A stretch of DNA of 64,000 nt from Streptomyces bikiniensis (GTDB lineage Bacteria > Actinomycetota > Actinomycetes > Streptomycetales > Streptomycetaceae): the NCBI GenBank assembly GCA_000716465.1, contig JNWL01000003.1:1-64000 (forward strand). Reading direction: 5' to 3'. Below are positions 27,389-38,171 of the stretch, piece by piece; position 1 is the stretch's first letter; the number at the start of each line of letters is the position of its first letter. A program made the position numbers and the translations under genes. The notes below the pieces were generated by a model. It was given only the letters and a program-made list of their open reading frames with translations. It was not told where the DNA came from and ran no database searches.

Positions 27389-27421
27389 CTCTCGCTGAAC
27401 GAGATTATCGCTCAGCGAGAG
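27389..27421. promoter_or_regulatory. 33-bp inverted repeat operator between MarR and hydrolase genes
   Basis: The outer arms CTCTCGCTGA and TCAGCGAGAG are perfectly complementary across 13 nt. Each half holds its own smaller palindrome (TCGCTGAACGAGA and TCGCTCAGCGAGA), which suggests two MarR dimers side by side. It lies 8 nt before the hydrolase ATG and 30 nt from the regulator start. Confidence 0.72.
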
Positions 27422-27429
27422 GAATGTGC

Positions 27430-28269
27430 ATGTCCCCGTCCGCCCGTGAACGCGCCTTCGACCTCGCCTACGACGAACTCCGCGCCCGCTGGCCCGAGTC
27501 CACCGAGGAACGGGACGTCGACACCCCGTACGGACCGACCCGCGTCCACGTCCACGGCCCGGCGGACGGCCCCCCGCTGGTGCTGCTGCCCGGCGGCTCC
27601 GCCACCGGACTGGTCTGGTTCGCCAACGCGCCGGCCCTCGGCGCGCGGTACCGGGTCCACGCGGTCGACCTCCTCGGCGACGCCGGCCGCACCGAACGCC
27701 GGGGCAGGCCCCTGAGGAACGCCGGCGACCTGACGGCCTGGCTGGACGCGCTCCTGGACGGCCTCGGCCTCACCCGTACGCACCTGTGCGGACATTCGTA
27801 CGGCGCCTGGCTGGCCACCCGGTACGCCCTGCACGCGCCGGAGCGGGTCGACCGCCTTGCCCTCGTCGACCCCACCCGGGTCTTCGCCGGGTTCCGCCCC
27901 GGCTACCTGCTGCGCGCGCTGCCCCTCCTGATCCGCCCGAGCGAGGCCCGCGCCCGCGCCTTCCTCGCCCGGGAGACGGCGGGCGCGCACCCGGACGAGG
28001 CCTGGCAGCGCCTCTACGCCCTCGCCGCCACCGCCCCCGGACGCAAACTCGTCGCCGGCGGCCGGCCCCGGGTCGCCGACCTGCGCGCACCGCTCCTGGT
28101 CCTGCTCGCGGAGCGCAGCCGCACCCACCGCGCCGCCGAGGTCGCGGAGCGGGTCCGGCGCACACTTCCGGAGGCCGAGGTGGTCCTGCTCCCGGGCGCC
28201 ACCCACCACTCCCTGCCGCTCACCGAACCGGAACGGCTCGACGAGCGGCTGCTCGCCTTCCTGGGCTGA
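27430..28269 (+). CDS. alpha/beta hydrolase
   Basis: The product is 279 aa. It has the oxyanion region LVLLPGGSATGLVWF, the nucleophile elbow GHSYGAW (Ser), and a late THHSLPL with the likely catalytic His; the acid is probably the Asp of ALVDPTR or one nearby. ATG 27430 fits the GAGAGGA RBS better than ATG 27424. It is divergent from MarR and may be a detoxifying esterase induced by the regulator ligand. Confidence 0.85.
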   Translation: MSPSARERAFDLAYDELRARWPESTEERDVDTPYGPTRVHVHGPADGPPLVLLPGGSATGLVWFANAPALGARYRVHAVDLLGDAGRTERRGRPLRNAGDLTAWLDALLDGLGLTRTHLCGHSYGAWLATRYALHAPERVDRLALVDPTRVFAGFRPGYLLRALPLLIRPSEARARAFLARETAGAHPDEAWQRLYALAATAPGRKLVAGGRPRVADLRAPLLVLLAERSRTHRAAEVAERVRRTLPEAEVVLLPGATHHSLPLTEPERLDERLLAFLG

Positions 28270-28308
28270 CGGCACCGGCCGTCGCAGGCCCGTCCGACCG
28301 GGCGGGCC

Positions 28309-29601
28309 CTACGCGGACTCCCGCAGGTCCACGATCCGCCGGATCTTCCCCACCGAGCGCTCCAGGGTCTCGGGGTCGACCACCTCGACCCCGACCGAGA
28401 CCCCGATGCCGTCCTTGACCGCCGCCGCGATCGCCCGGGCCGCCTCCGTCCGCTGCCCGGCCGTCGCGTCCGCCCGGGCCTCGGCCCGTACGGTCAGGGC
28501 GTCCAGCCTGCCCTCCCGGGTCAGACGCAGCTGGAAGTGCGGGGCCACGGCCGGGGTGCGCAGCACGATCTCCTCGATCTGGGTGGGGAAGAGGTTCACC
28601 CCGCGCAGGATGATCATGTCGTCACTGCGCCCGGTGACCTTCTCCATCCGCCGGAAGACCCGCGCCGTCCCCGGCAGCAGCCGGGTCAGGTCCCGGGTCC
28701 GGTAGCGGACCACCGGCATGGCCTCCTTGGTGAGCGAGGTGAAGACCAGCTCCCCCTCCTCCCCGTCCGGCAGCACCTCGCCCGTGAACGGGTCCACGAC
28801 CTCCGGATAGAAGTGGTCCTCCCAGACGTGCAGGCCGTCCTTGGTCTCCACGCACTCCTGCGCCACCCCCGGACCCATGACCTCCGACAGACCGTATATG
28901 TCGACCGCGTCGATCGCGAACCGCTCCTCGATCTCCTTGCGCATCCCCTCCGTCCACGGCTCGGCCCCGAAGACGCCCACCTCCAGGGAGGTCGACCGCG
29001 GATCCACGCCCTGCCGCTCGAACTCGTCGAGCAGGGTCAGCATGTACGAGGGGGTGACCATGATCACCTCGGGCCGGAAGTCCTGGATCAGCCGCACCTG
29101 CCGGGCCGTCATGCCGCCCGAGGCGGGGATCACCGTGCAGCCGAGCCGCTCCGCCCCGTAGTGGGCGCCGAGCCCGCCGGTGAACAGGCCGTACCCGTAC
29201 GCCACGTGGACCTTGTGCCCGGGGCGCACACCGGCGGCGCGCAGGGAGCGGGCCACCACGTCCGCCCAGACGTCCAGGTCGCCCTCGGTGTAGCCGACGA
29301 CGGTGGGCCGGCCGGTGGTGCCGCTGGAGGCGTGGATCCGCCGGATCCGCGACGGGTCGACGGCGAACATCCCGAAGGGGTAGTGGTCGCGCAGGTCCGA
29401 CTTGGCGGTGAAGGGGAAGCGGGCCAGATCCGCGAGCGTACGGCAGTCGTCCGGGGCGACCCCGGCCGCGTCGAAGGAGCGCCGGTAGAAGTCCACGTTC
29501 TCGTACGCGTGCCGCAGGGTCGCGCGCAGCCGCTCCAACTGGAGCGCCGCCAGCTCCTCCCGCCCGAGCCGCTCGCCGCCGTCCAGCAGTTCTTCCGTCA
29601 T
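28309..29601 (-). CDS. paaK: phenylacetate-CoA ligase
   Basis: The product is 430 aa, the usual PaaK length. It converts phenylacetate, ATP and CoA to phenylacetyl-CoA, the first step of aerobic phenylacetate breakdown. Motifs: LRHAYENVDFYRRSFDAAGV, the P-loop HASSGTTGRPTVVGYT, DIYGLSEVMGPGVAQEC, and GRSDDMIILRGVNLFPTQIE followed by RIVDLRES. ATG 29601 has GGAGGAG upstream. The other paa genes are absent from the window. A TetR/PaaR-like palindrome lies 42 nt before the start. Confidence 0.93.
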   Translation of the reverse strand: MTEELLDGGERLGREELAALQLERLRATLRHAYENVDFYRRSFDAAGVAPDDCRTLADLARFPFTAKSDLRDHYPFGMFAVDPSRIRRIHASSGTTGRPTVVGYTEGDLDVWADVVARSLRAAGVRPGHKVHVAYGYGLFTGGLGAHYGAERLGCTVIPASGGMTARQVRLIQDFRPEVIMVTPSYMLTLLDEFERQGVDPRSTSLEVGVFGAEPWTEGMRKEIEERFAIDAVDIYGLSEVMGPGVAQECVETKDGLHVWEDHFYPEVVDPFTGEVLPDGEEGELVFTSLTKEAMPVVRYRTRDLTRLLPGTARVFRRMEKVTGRSDDMIILRGVNLFPTQIEEIVLRTPAVAPHFQLRLTREGRLDALTVRAEARADATAGQRTEAARAIAAAVKDGIGVSVGVEVVDPETLERSVGKIRRIVDLRESA

Positions 29602-29642
29602 GCGTCGCTCCTCCACGCTCCGCGCCACACCCTCGGATCAAC

Positions 29643-29660
29643 CTACCGATCATTCGGTAG
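29643..29660 (-). promoter_or_regulatory. TetR/PaaR-type operator upstream of paaK
   Basis: CTACCGA-TCAT-TCGGTAG has perfect 7-bp arms. The ACCGA(n4)TCGGT core matches the form of operators bound by TetR-type repressors such as PaaR in phenylacetate regulons. No TetR gene is nearby, so the regulator would be encoded elsewhere. Confidence 0.6.
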
Positions 29661-29855
29661 ATCCGCTCGGGCCAGTAAAACCGGAGGTGCGGGGGGCTTG
29701 GCAAGGGGTCGGACGCGAGGAGGCACCAGGAAGGGGGGAGCGGGACGCCCGGCCGTCCGCGGGAGCACCGCGCTCCGGAAGACCGACGGGGCCGCCCCGT
29801 TCCCGCCCGCCCAAACCCGTTGCCGGTCCCCGGCCCGGGTGCTGGAGTGACCGCC

Positions 29856-30665
29856 ATGGAACCCCCGCACCCGCGCGCACCGCGCGACCCCCGTGACCTG
29901 CTCGCCCTGTACGACCGCCAGGTGCGCCGCGAGGCCCGCCCCGACGGCCCCGGCTGCCGCGTCGAGCACGTCGGGGGCGTCGTCCGCGCCACCGGCCCCG
30001 CGCACGCGTGGAACGGCGTCCTCTGGTCGGGACTCGACGGCCCCGAGGCCGGCGTCGACGCCGCCGTCGCCGCACAGATCGACCACTACCGGGCCGCGGG
30101 CCTGTCCTTCGAATGGAAGCTGTACGGGCACGACACCCCCGCCGACCTCGGCGACCGGCTCCGCGCGGCGGGCTTCGTCCCCGGGGAGCCCGAGACCCTG
30201 ATGGCCGCCGAGGCCGCCGCCCTGCCCCGGGACGTCCCGCTCCCCGAGGGCGTCGAACTCCGCGCCGTCACCGACGGGGCGGGCGTACGCCAGGTGGTCG
30301 AGGTCCACGCACGCGCCTTCGGCACCGACAGCGCCGCCATCGGCCGCCAACTCCTCGACCGGCTCTCGGCCGACCCCGACGGCGTCGCCGCCGTGATCGC
30401 CCTCGCCCACGGCGAACCCGTCAGCGCGGCCCGCCTCGAACTCCACCCCGGCACCGACTTCGCCGGCCTCTGGGGCGGCGGCACCGTCGAGAGCTGGCGC
30501 GGCCGCGGCCTCTACCGCGCCCTCGTCTCCCACCGCGCCCGCATCGCCGCCGACCGGGGCCACCGCTACGTCCAGGTCGACGCGGCGCCCACGAGCCGCC
30601 CGATCCTCCGCCGCCTCGGCTTCCTCGAACTGACGACCACGACCCCGTACACGTACGAGGTCTGA
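29856..30665 (+). CDS. GNAT family N-acetyltransferase
   Basis: The product is 269 aa. The C-terminal half (about 125-269) is the GNAT fold: GVELRAVTDGAGVRQVVEVHA, AARLELHPGTDFAGLWGG, the acetyl-CoA loop SWRGRGLYRALVSHRARIAA, and APTSRPILRRLGFLEL. The N-terminal 120 residues form an extra domain that precedes the fold in this subfamily. Upstream GTG or TTG codons are possible, but ATG 29856 has GGAG at good spacing. The acceptor is unknown. Confidence 0.85.
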   Translation: MEPPHPRAPRDPRDLLALYDRQVRREARPDGPGCRVEHVGGVVRATGPAHAWNGVLWSGLDGPEAGVDAAVAAQIDHYRAAGLSFEWKLYGHDTPADLGDRLRAAGFVPGEPETLMAAEAAALPRDVPLPEGVELRAVTDGAGVRQVVEVHARAFGTDSAAIGRQLLDRLSADPDGVAAVIALAHGEPVSAARLELHPGTDFAGLWGGGTVESWRGRGLYRALVSHRARIAADRGHRYVQVDAAPTSRPILRRLGFLELTTTTPYTYEV

Positions 30666-30680
30666 TCGGAGCACCGCGCC

Positions 30681-31496
30681 TCAGGCCGCCCAGTGCGCGG
30701 GCCGCTCGAAGCCCTCCGGGAGACGGGTCGCGGCGTTCCCCCGGGCCGCGTTCACCTGGGGCTGCGTGAGGAAGAGCGCGCCCGTCAGGTCCGCGCCCGA
30801 CAGGTCGGCGTCCCGCAGATCGGCGCCGATCAGATCGGCGAGCGCCAGGTCCGCCCCCGTCAGGTCGGCGGCGATGAGCAGCGCCCCGCGCAGGTCCGCG
30901 CCCCGCAGCTTCGCCCCGCGCAGCCGCTTGCCGATCAGGTCCGCCCCGCGCCGGCTCTTCGGCCGGCCGCCGGCCGTGGCACGGACCAGCTCGCTCGTCC
31001 GCAGCAGCAGCGGGTTCACCTCGGCCCGCACGGCGTTCACGTCCAGCCCCTCCAGCGCGTCCGGCGTGCCCGCCGCCAGCGCCTCGACCCGGGCGAGCGC
31101 CGCCCGCACCTCGGCGTGCACGGGACGGGCGGCGGGCAGCGCCAGGGCCTCGGTGAGGTACCGCAGCAGCTCGTGGAGCCCGCGCACCACCGGGAACACC
31201 CCGTACATCCGCCGGGCGGTCTCCGGGGCCTCCCGCCACGACACGCCGCCGAAGGTCACCTGCGACACCCGCTGGCCGGCGCCGAAGCAGTCGTACACCG
31301 TGCAGCCCTGGAAACCGCTCGGCCGCAGCCGGGTGTGGATGCCGCAGCGGAAGTCCTCCCGCAGGTTCCGGCAGGGCTCGCCGGAGGCCTTGTCCACGGC
31401 GAAGTCCGCCGACCGGGCGAAGGGCAGCGCCACACAGCACAGTCCGAAACAGTTGGCGCAGTCGCCGCGCAGGGCGGATTCCCGGGTGTCGGGCAC
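30681..31496 (-). CDS. pentapeptide-repeat protein with Cys-rich N-terminus
   Basis: The product is 271 aa. The C-terminal part has about ten A(D/N)LxG-type pentapeptides (GAKLRGADLRGALLIAADLT and on to ADLSGADLTGALF), which build a right-handed beta-helix. The N-terminal 70 residues are rich in Cys (CANCFGLCC, then C residues at CRNL, RCGIH, GCTVYDC), resembling a metal or Fe-S binding module of the CxxC(x)nCC type. Start GTG 31496 has AAGGAA upstream. The combination is unusual; the function is unknown. Confidence 0.8.
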   Translation of the reverse strand: MPDTRESALRGDCANCFGLCCVALPFARSADFAVDKASGEPCRNLREDFRCGIHTRLRPSGFQGCTVYDCFGAGQRVSQVTFGGVSWREAPETARRMYGVFPVVRGLHELLRYLTEALALPAARPVHAEVRAALARVEALAAGTPDALEGLDVNAVRAEVNPLLLRTSELVRATAGGRPKSRRGADLIGKRLRGAKLRGADLRGALLIAADLTGADLALADLIGADLRDADLSGADLTGALFLTQPQVNAARGNAATRLPEGFERPAHWAA

Positions 31497-31620
31497 GGTG
31501 AAACGGTTCCTTAGGGGTGAGGGAGGGGGCCGGGGACGGCCCGTCCACCGTATCGCGCCCGGTCCCGCAGCCTCGGCGAAATTCGTCGCCGAGACCATCG
31601 GGGCCGGTGAGGATCGGCCC

Positions 31621-31866
31621 ATGCCGACCTTCACGACGTACGACGGAACCGAACTCGCCTACCGGGCACGGGGAGAGGGCGAACCGCTGGTGTGCCTGGC
31701 GGGCGGGCCGGTGCGCGACACGGGCTGCACCGCGCCGGCCTCCTCGAAGCGACCGCCGCGCTCTTCATCGGCCTGTGGGCCGGGGAGGGCACGGACGCCC
31801 TGGCGGTTCGCCCCGCCCCTGGCGTTCGCCACGGGACCGGCGGGGGCCGCCCCGCCGCGTCCGTGA
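31621..31866 (+). pseudogene. truncated alpha/beta hydrolase remnant
   Basis: The frame begins like a proline-iminopeptidase-type hydrolase (TTYDGTELAYRARGEGEPLV, then CLAGGPVRD), but after about 35 residues loses similarity and ends at 81 aa, whereas the family is about 260 aa. No catalytic Ser or His is present. It appears to be the 5' end of a deleted gene. Confidence 0.5.
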
Positions 31867-31890
31867 CCGCGTCCGCCTATCCTGACGCGC

Positions 31891-32301
31891 ATGCGCGCGG
31901 AACGTGATCTGCCCCGGCTCCTCGCCGGCCTGCGACCGGAGCTCGACCCCGGCCGGTACGTCTTCACCACGGTGGACGGCCCCGCCCCGACCGGGCTCGC
32001 CCCGGTGGTCACCGTCACCGAGGCCGAGGGGCTCACCCTCGTCGTACGGCAGGAGGAGGCGGACGCGGCCTCCCTGCCGTACGACTACGTGGCGGGCCGG
32101 ATCACCCTGCGGGTGCACTCCGCGCTCGACGCCGTCGGGCTCACGGCCGCCGTCGCGCGCGAACTCGCCGACGCCGGACTGAGCTGCAACGTGGTGGCCG
32201 GCTTCCACCACGACCACCTCTTCGTCGAACACGCCCGCGCCGAGGAGGCGTTGGACCTCCTGAACCGGCTCGCGGAGCGGTCGGGCGGCCGGACCGGTTG
32301 A
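31891..32301 (+). CDS. ACT domain-containing protein
   Basis: The product is 136 aa. It matches the two-ACT-like small proteins (DUF2241/CASTOR type): RYVFTTVDGPAP, a central LTLVVRQEEAD, then RITLRVHSALDAVGLTAAVARELADAGLSCNVVAGFHHDHLFV. ACT folds usually bind amino acids. A likely -10 TATCCT (31878-31883) lies 7 nt before the ATG, and there is no RBS, so the mRNA is probably leaderless. Confidence 0.82.
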   Translation: MRAERDLPRLLAGLRPELDPGRYVFTTVDGPAPTGLAPVVTVTEAEGLTLVVRQEEADAASLPYDYVAGRITLRVHSALDAVGLTAAVARELADAGLSCNVVAGFHHDHLFVEHARAEEALDLLNRLAERSGGRTG

Positions 32302-32563
32302 GACGTGCGCACGGCTCCGGCCGGCGCGCTCCGGATCCCGCCGGCCCGGGTCCGGTCACCCGTACGGCGTACCCGGAGCGACTGCCCGGGCACCTCGCGT
32401 GACCGCCGGGGCGGCCGGAGGCTCTCCGCGCGGCCCCGGAGCGGGTCGGCGTCCTGGCCGTCGCCCCGTCCTCGGGCGCTCCCCGCGCGCGGCCCGGAAA
32501 GGGCCGCCGGTCCGGGGCCGCCCGGCGCGTCGCACCCCGCCCCGGGGCACGTACCATGGCCGT

Positions 32564-33064
32564 ATGTCCTTCCTCCGCCGCCGCAGCGCCGCCACACCCG
32601 CGGGCCCGGACTTCGACGTCCTGGCCATGGACCCGGGGGACTGGCCCGGCAATCTCGGCGCCGGCCTGCTGCCCGCGCCCGACGGCTCCTGCCAGGGGGT
32701 GTTCCTCCGGTACGACCTGTTCGGCGGCCGAGGCCCCGCGATGATCATCGGCAACCTGCCGGAGGGCTCCCCGGCCCGCGAGCTCGCGGACGGCCAGATC
32801 CCCTTCGAGGTGGCGCAGCTCCTCGCCGCCCTGGACAACGACGAGCCGGTCGAGGTGCTCGACACCGAGGACGTCCCCGTGATGCAGGGCGACAACCTCC
32901 TCATCGTCCGCCGCCTCAAGCTCTCCGAGAGCCGCATCTCCTGCGTCCAGTTCGACCGCAGCGACAACGTCCTCGTGACGATCGCCAGTTGGGACCGGCC
33001 GATCACCGACGACCTGTACGCACTGCTCAAGCCGCTGCCCGCCGAGCTGTTCCAGCAGGGCTGA
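32564..33064 (+). CDS. conserved actinobacterial hypothetical protein
   Basis: The product is a 166-aa soluble acidic protein (FDVLAMDPGDWPGNLGAGLL, then FEVAQLLAALDNDEPVEVLD). No domain is named with confidence. TACCAT (32552-32557) 6 nt before the ATG may be a -10, again suggesting a leaderless mRNA. It lies 20 nt before the S4-domain gene on the same strand and is likely co-transcribed. Confidence 0.75.
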   Translation: MSFLRRRSAATPAGPDFDVLAMDPGDWPGNLGAGLLPAPDGSCQGVFLRYDLFGGRGPAMIIGNLPEGSPARELADGQIPFEVAQLLAALDNDEPVEVLDTEDVPVMQGDNLLIVRRLKLSESRISCVQFDRSDNVLVTIASWDRPITDDLYALLKPLPAELFQQG

Positions 33065-33084
33065 CGGGAGGGCGGGGGGTCGCG

Positions 33085-33450
33085 ATGAGCGCGCGCGTCG
33101 ACAGCTGGATCTGGGCGGTCCGCCTGACCAAGACCCGCTCCCAGGCAGCGGCGGCCTGCCGGGCCGGACACGTCAAGGTCAACGGCGAGCGGGTCAAGCC
33201 CGCCCAGCCGGTGAAGCCCGGCGACGAGGTCCGGGTCTTCCACGGCGGCCGGGAGCGGATCGTCGAGGTCAAGGTGCTGCACACCAAGCGGATCGGCCCG
33301 CCGGTCGCCGCCGAGGCGTACGTGGACAACAGCCCGCCCCCGCCGCCCCGCGAGCACGTCGCGGTCGCCGCCGTCCGCGACCGGGGCGCCGGCCGCCCCA
33401 CCAAGCGCGAGCGCCGGGAGATCGACGAACTGCGCGGCCGCCGTCCCTGA
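33085..33450 (+). CDS. S4-domain RNA-binding protein (Hsp15-like)
   Basis: The product is 121 aa. The S4 fold occupies residues 4-65: VDSWIWAVRLTKTRSQAAAA, CRAGHVKVNGERVKPAQPVK, GDEVRV. A basic C-terminal tail ends in RPTKRERREIDELRGRR. It resembles heat-shock protein 15, which binds stalled 50S subunits with nascent chains. A strong terminator follows. Confidence 0.9.
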   Translation: MSARVDSWIWAVRLTKTRSQAAAACRAGHVKVNGERVKPAQPVKPGDEVRVFHGGRERIVEVKVLHTKRIGPPVAAEAYVDNSPPPPPREHVAVAAVRDRGAGRPTKRERREIDELRGRRP

Positions 33451-33455
33451 GGCCC

Positions 33456-33487
33456 GGAAGCCCCCCGGAGCCCTCCGGGGGGCTTCC
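33456..33487. terminator. bidirectional terminator between S4 gene and geoA
   Basis: A perfect 14-bp stem (GGAAGCCCCCCGGA with TCCGGGGGGCTTCC) around a 4-nt loop lies between two convergent genes, 5 nt after one stop and 8 nt from the other. Confidence 0.85.
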
Positions 33488-33494
33488 GCGCGCG

Positions 33495-35738
<2,244 letters not shown>

Positions 35739-35851
35739 TTACCCCTCGCCCGTACGGCGCACACGATCTCCCGAATAGTCGTATGAACGCCGACGGGGTG
35801 GTGCCGGACCCCGCGTCCGGCACCGCCCCGAGCCTTTCGGCCACCCCTCCG

Positions 35852-37819
35852 TCAGATCCGGGAAACCCGCACGTCGGATGCCTTCACGAAGGCCACCCGG
35901 TGGCCGAACTGGATCTCGTAGTACTCCTCCTGGCCCCGCACGACCGTATGCCCGGTCGTGTCGAACGTCGGTGCGAAGAAGTACTCGCCCGGGGTGCGGC
36001 CGCCCACCACGTACCGCTGACCGGCGAGCAGCCGGTACGGCAGCGGCGACACCGCCTGCACCGGCACGCCCGCCGGATAGGCCGAGGCCTCCGGATAGGC
36101 CCGCCCGTACACCGGCACCTCCGCGAGGCCCGGCCTCGGCGTCAGGACGAGCCCCCGCCCGTCCACCGCGGTCGGCCGCTTGCGCGGGTTGTGGAACCAC
36201 GCCTTCTGCCCGAGGTACCAGACCGCCGTCCAGTCGCCCCGGCGCTCCGCCACCGCGAAGCTCTGCCCCGTCGAGGCGCGCGCGCCCGTGTCGTTGACGC
36301 CGGTGGTGGAGTCCTCCCCGCCCGGCCGCAGCCCGACGTCCTTCACCAGGGGCGCGCCGGCGTCCGGCGCGGTGTGCAGGCGCACCGCCCCGCTGCCGTG
36401 CGGCGCGCACGCCGTCCCGGCCGTCTCGCAGCCCGTGTGGACCGGCTTGTGGGTGTCGTAGTCCGGCCGGACCGTCACCACGCCCGCGTGCGGACCGGCG
36501 CTCGGGACGATCGGACGGCCGAGCAGCCGGAAGTAGTGCGCCCAGTCCCAGTACGGGCCCGGGTCCGTGTGCATGCCCCGGATCGAGGACGTCACCGTGC
36601 CCGGCACGTTGTCGTGCCCCAGGACGTGCTGCCGGTCCAGCGGGATGCCGTACCGGGCGGCGAGGTACCGCACCAGACGCGCCGACGCCCGGTACATCGC
36701 CTCCGTGTACCAGGAGTCCGGCGCGGTCAGGAAGCCCTCGTGCTCCAGGCCCACCGACCTGGCGTTCACGAACCAGTTGCCCGCGTGCCAGCCGACGTCC
36801 TTCAGCGCCAGGTGCTGCGCGACGTGCCCGTCGGAGGAGCGCAGCGAGTACTGCCACGACACGTACTCCGGGTCCTGCACCAGGCCCAGGGTGACGTCCC
36901 AGGTGGCCTCGGTGTCGTGGACCACGATGTAGTCGATCGACTGGGAGACGGGCCGGTCCGCCTTGTCGTGGTTGCCGTAGTCGCCGTCGCCGAACTCCTC
37001 GTACGGCGCCGGGACCCACTCGCAGGCCACCGTCCGGGGACACTCCACGGGACCGGCGGCCGGCGCGCGCAGGCCGAGCGCCGCCACCTGCCCGGTGGCG
37101 GGCGCCACCGACGGGTCGGCCCGGAGCGCCACCACCTGCCCGCTGTCCGTCGTCCGGGTCTCCCCTGTCCGGATCACGTCGAACACGTCGTTCGCGTACG
37201 CGGTCGCCGTCGCCGTGTCGTCCGCACCGGAGTACCGCGCCACCGCCCCGTACCAGTCGGCCGGGTCCGCGCTCGCGGGCAGCCCGGCCTCCCGCTGCGC
37301 GGCGGCGAGCAGGGCCGAGCCGCCCTCGATGTTGGCGCCCGTCCGGGTCCGCAGCTCCTCGGCCGGGATCCCGGACAGCGCGGACGCCCGCTCCAGGGTC
37401 CGCAGCCGCTCCGGCAGCCGGTCGGCGGACGGCACCGGCGCGGGCGTCTCCTCGCGCACCGTGCGCGCCGGGCGCGAGGAGTCGCCGCGCGGGTCCTCCT
37501 CGCCGTCCGAGTGGTGCGGGGCGGACCGCTTCAGGGCCGTCACCGCGTCCGTCAGGTGCATCGGTCCGTACCCGCCGGTCACGCTCGGCGCGCCGCCGTG
37601 GCCGTCCCACCGCGACTGCAGGTACGAGACGGCGAGCAGCACGCTCTCGGGCACGCCGTGGCGCGCGGCCGCCCGGGCGAACTGTTCCTGGAGGGAGCCC
37701 GCCCCGGGCGCGTCGGCACCGGCCGGCGGCGCGGCGGAAAGGAGGGGGAGCAGCAGGGCGGCGGACGCCAGGACGCCCATCGCCCTCGGTGTGCGTCGGG
37801 GGGACCCGGAACGGAGCAA
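35852..37819 (-). CDS. secreted N-acetylmuramoyl-L-alanine amidase (Amidase_2/PGRP type)
   Basis: The product is 655 aa. The signal peptide is about residues 1-37 (RRTPRAMGVLASAALLLPLL, then AGADA). The region 40-200 has a lytic transglycosylase-like helical look (LLAVSYLQSRWDGHGGAPSV). The amidase domain is about 265-430: IDYIVVHDTEATWDVTLGLV, HAGNWFVNARSVGLEHEGF and HVLGHDNVPG supply the Zn-binding His residues. The C-terminal part has SH3-like repeats (AVRLHTAPDAGAPLVKDVGL). TTG 37819 is chosen because GGAGG lies 5 nt before it and it gives a normal signal peptide. The substrate is peptidoglycan. Confidence 0.88.
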   Translation of the reverse strand: MLRSGSPRRTPRAMGVLASAALLLPLLSAAPPAGADAPGAGSLQEQFARAAARHGVPESVLLAVSYLQSRWDGHGGAPSVTGGYGPMHLTDAVTALKRSAPHHSDGEEDPRGDSSRPARTVREETPAPVPSADRLPERLRTLERASALSGIPAEELRTRTGANIEGGSALLAAAQREAGLPASADPADWYGAVARYSGADDTATATAYANDVFDVIRTGETRTTDSGQVVALRADPSVAPATGQVAALGLRAPAAGPVECPRTVACEWVPAPYEEFGDGDYGNHDKADRPVSQSIDYIVVHDTEATWDVTLGLVQDPEYVSWQYSLRSSDGHVAQHLALKDVGWHAGNWFVNARSVGLEHEGFLTAPDSWYTEAMYRASARLVRYLAARYGIPLDRQHVLGHDNVPGTVTSSIRGMHTDPGPYWDWAHYFRLLGRPIVPSAGPHAGVVTVRPDYDTHKPVHTGCETAGTACAPHGSGAVRLHTAPDAGAPLVKDVGLRPGGEDSTTGVNDTGARASTGQSFAVAERRGDWTAVWYLGQKAWFHNPRKRPTAVDGRGLVLTPRPGLAEVPVYGRAYPEASAYPAGVPVQAVSPLPYRLLAGQRYVVGGRTPGEYFFAPTFDTTGHTVVRGQEEYYEIQFGHRVAFVKASDVRVSRI

Positions 37820-38171
37820 GGCGGCCTCCAGGGGGCGTGGGGGTGGCACGGAGGGGGCGTGCGGGGCCGAACCCGTACAGGGGTATCGGCTCCCGAACGT
37901 TCCGTCAATCACCCGCGCGGCGAAGGAAGTTCCCACGTCAGAGCGGGAATGGAGGCCGGACGGCGGAGTTTCGCGGCGACGGGCCCCGGGCCTGGGGCGC
38001 GTCACTGGAGTGGACCACTGGAGGGGTGTCCGCGTGGGAGGGCGCGGGCGGAGGAACCGGTGCGCCGCGCCGGGAAAGCCGGCGCCGCGCCGGAAGAGCC
38101 GGTGCGCCGCGTCCCGGTGTGTCGGCACCGGGACGCGGCGCACCACCCCCGTGGTCGGCAGGACCCGCCCT
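37820..38171. other. 352-bp intergenic region upstream of the amidase gene
   Basis: It holds the amidase leader, with less GC-rich sequence around 37885-37935 that could carry its promoter, and the phosphotransferase terminator at 38101-38144. Direct repeats of CTGGAG occur near 38005-38022. No coding frame is supported. Confidence 0.5.
38101..38144 (-). terminator. strong hairpin terminator after the phosphotransferase gene
   Basis: A perfect 19-bp stem (left arm 38101-38119, right arm 38126-38144) with a 6-nt loop lies 27 nt after the stop of the minus-strand phosphotransferase gene. It has no U-tract. Confidence 0.8.
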
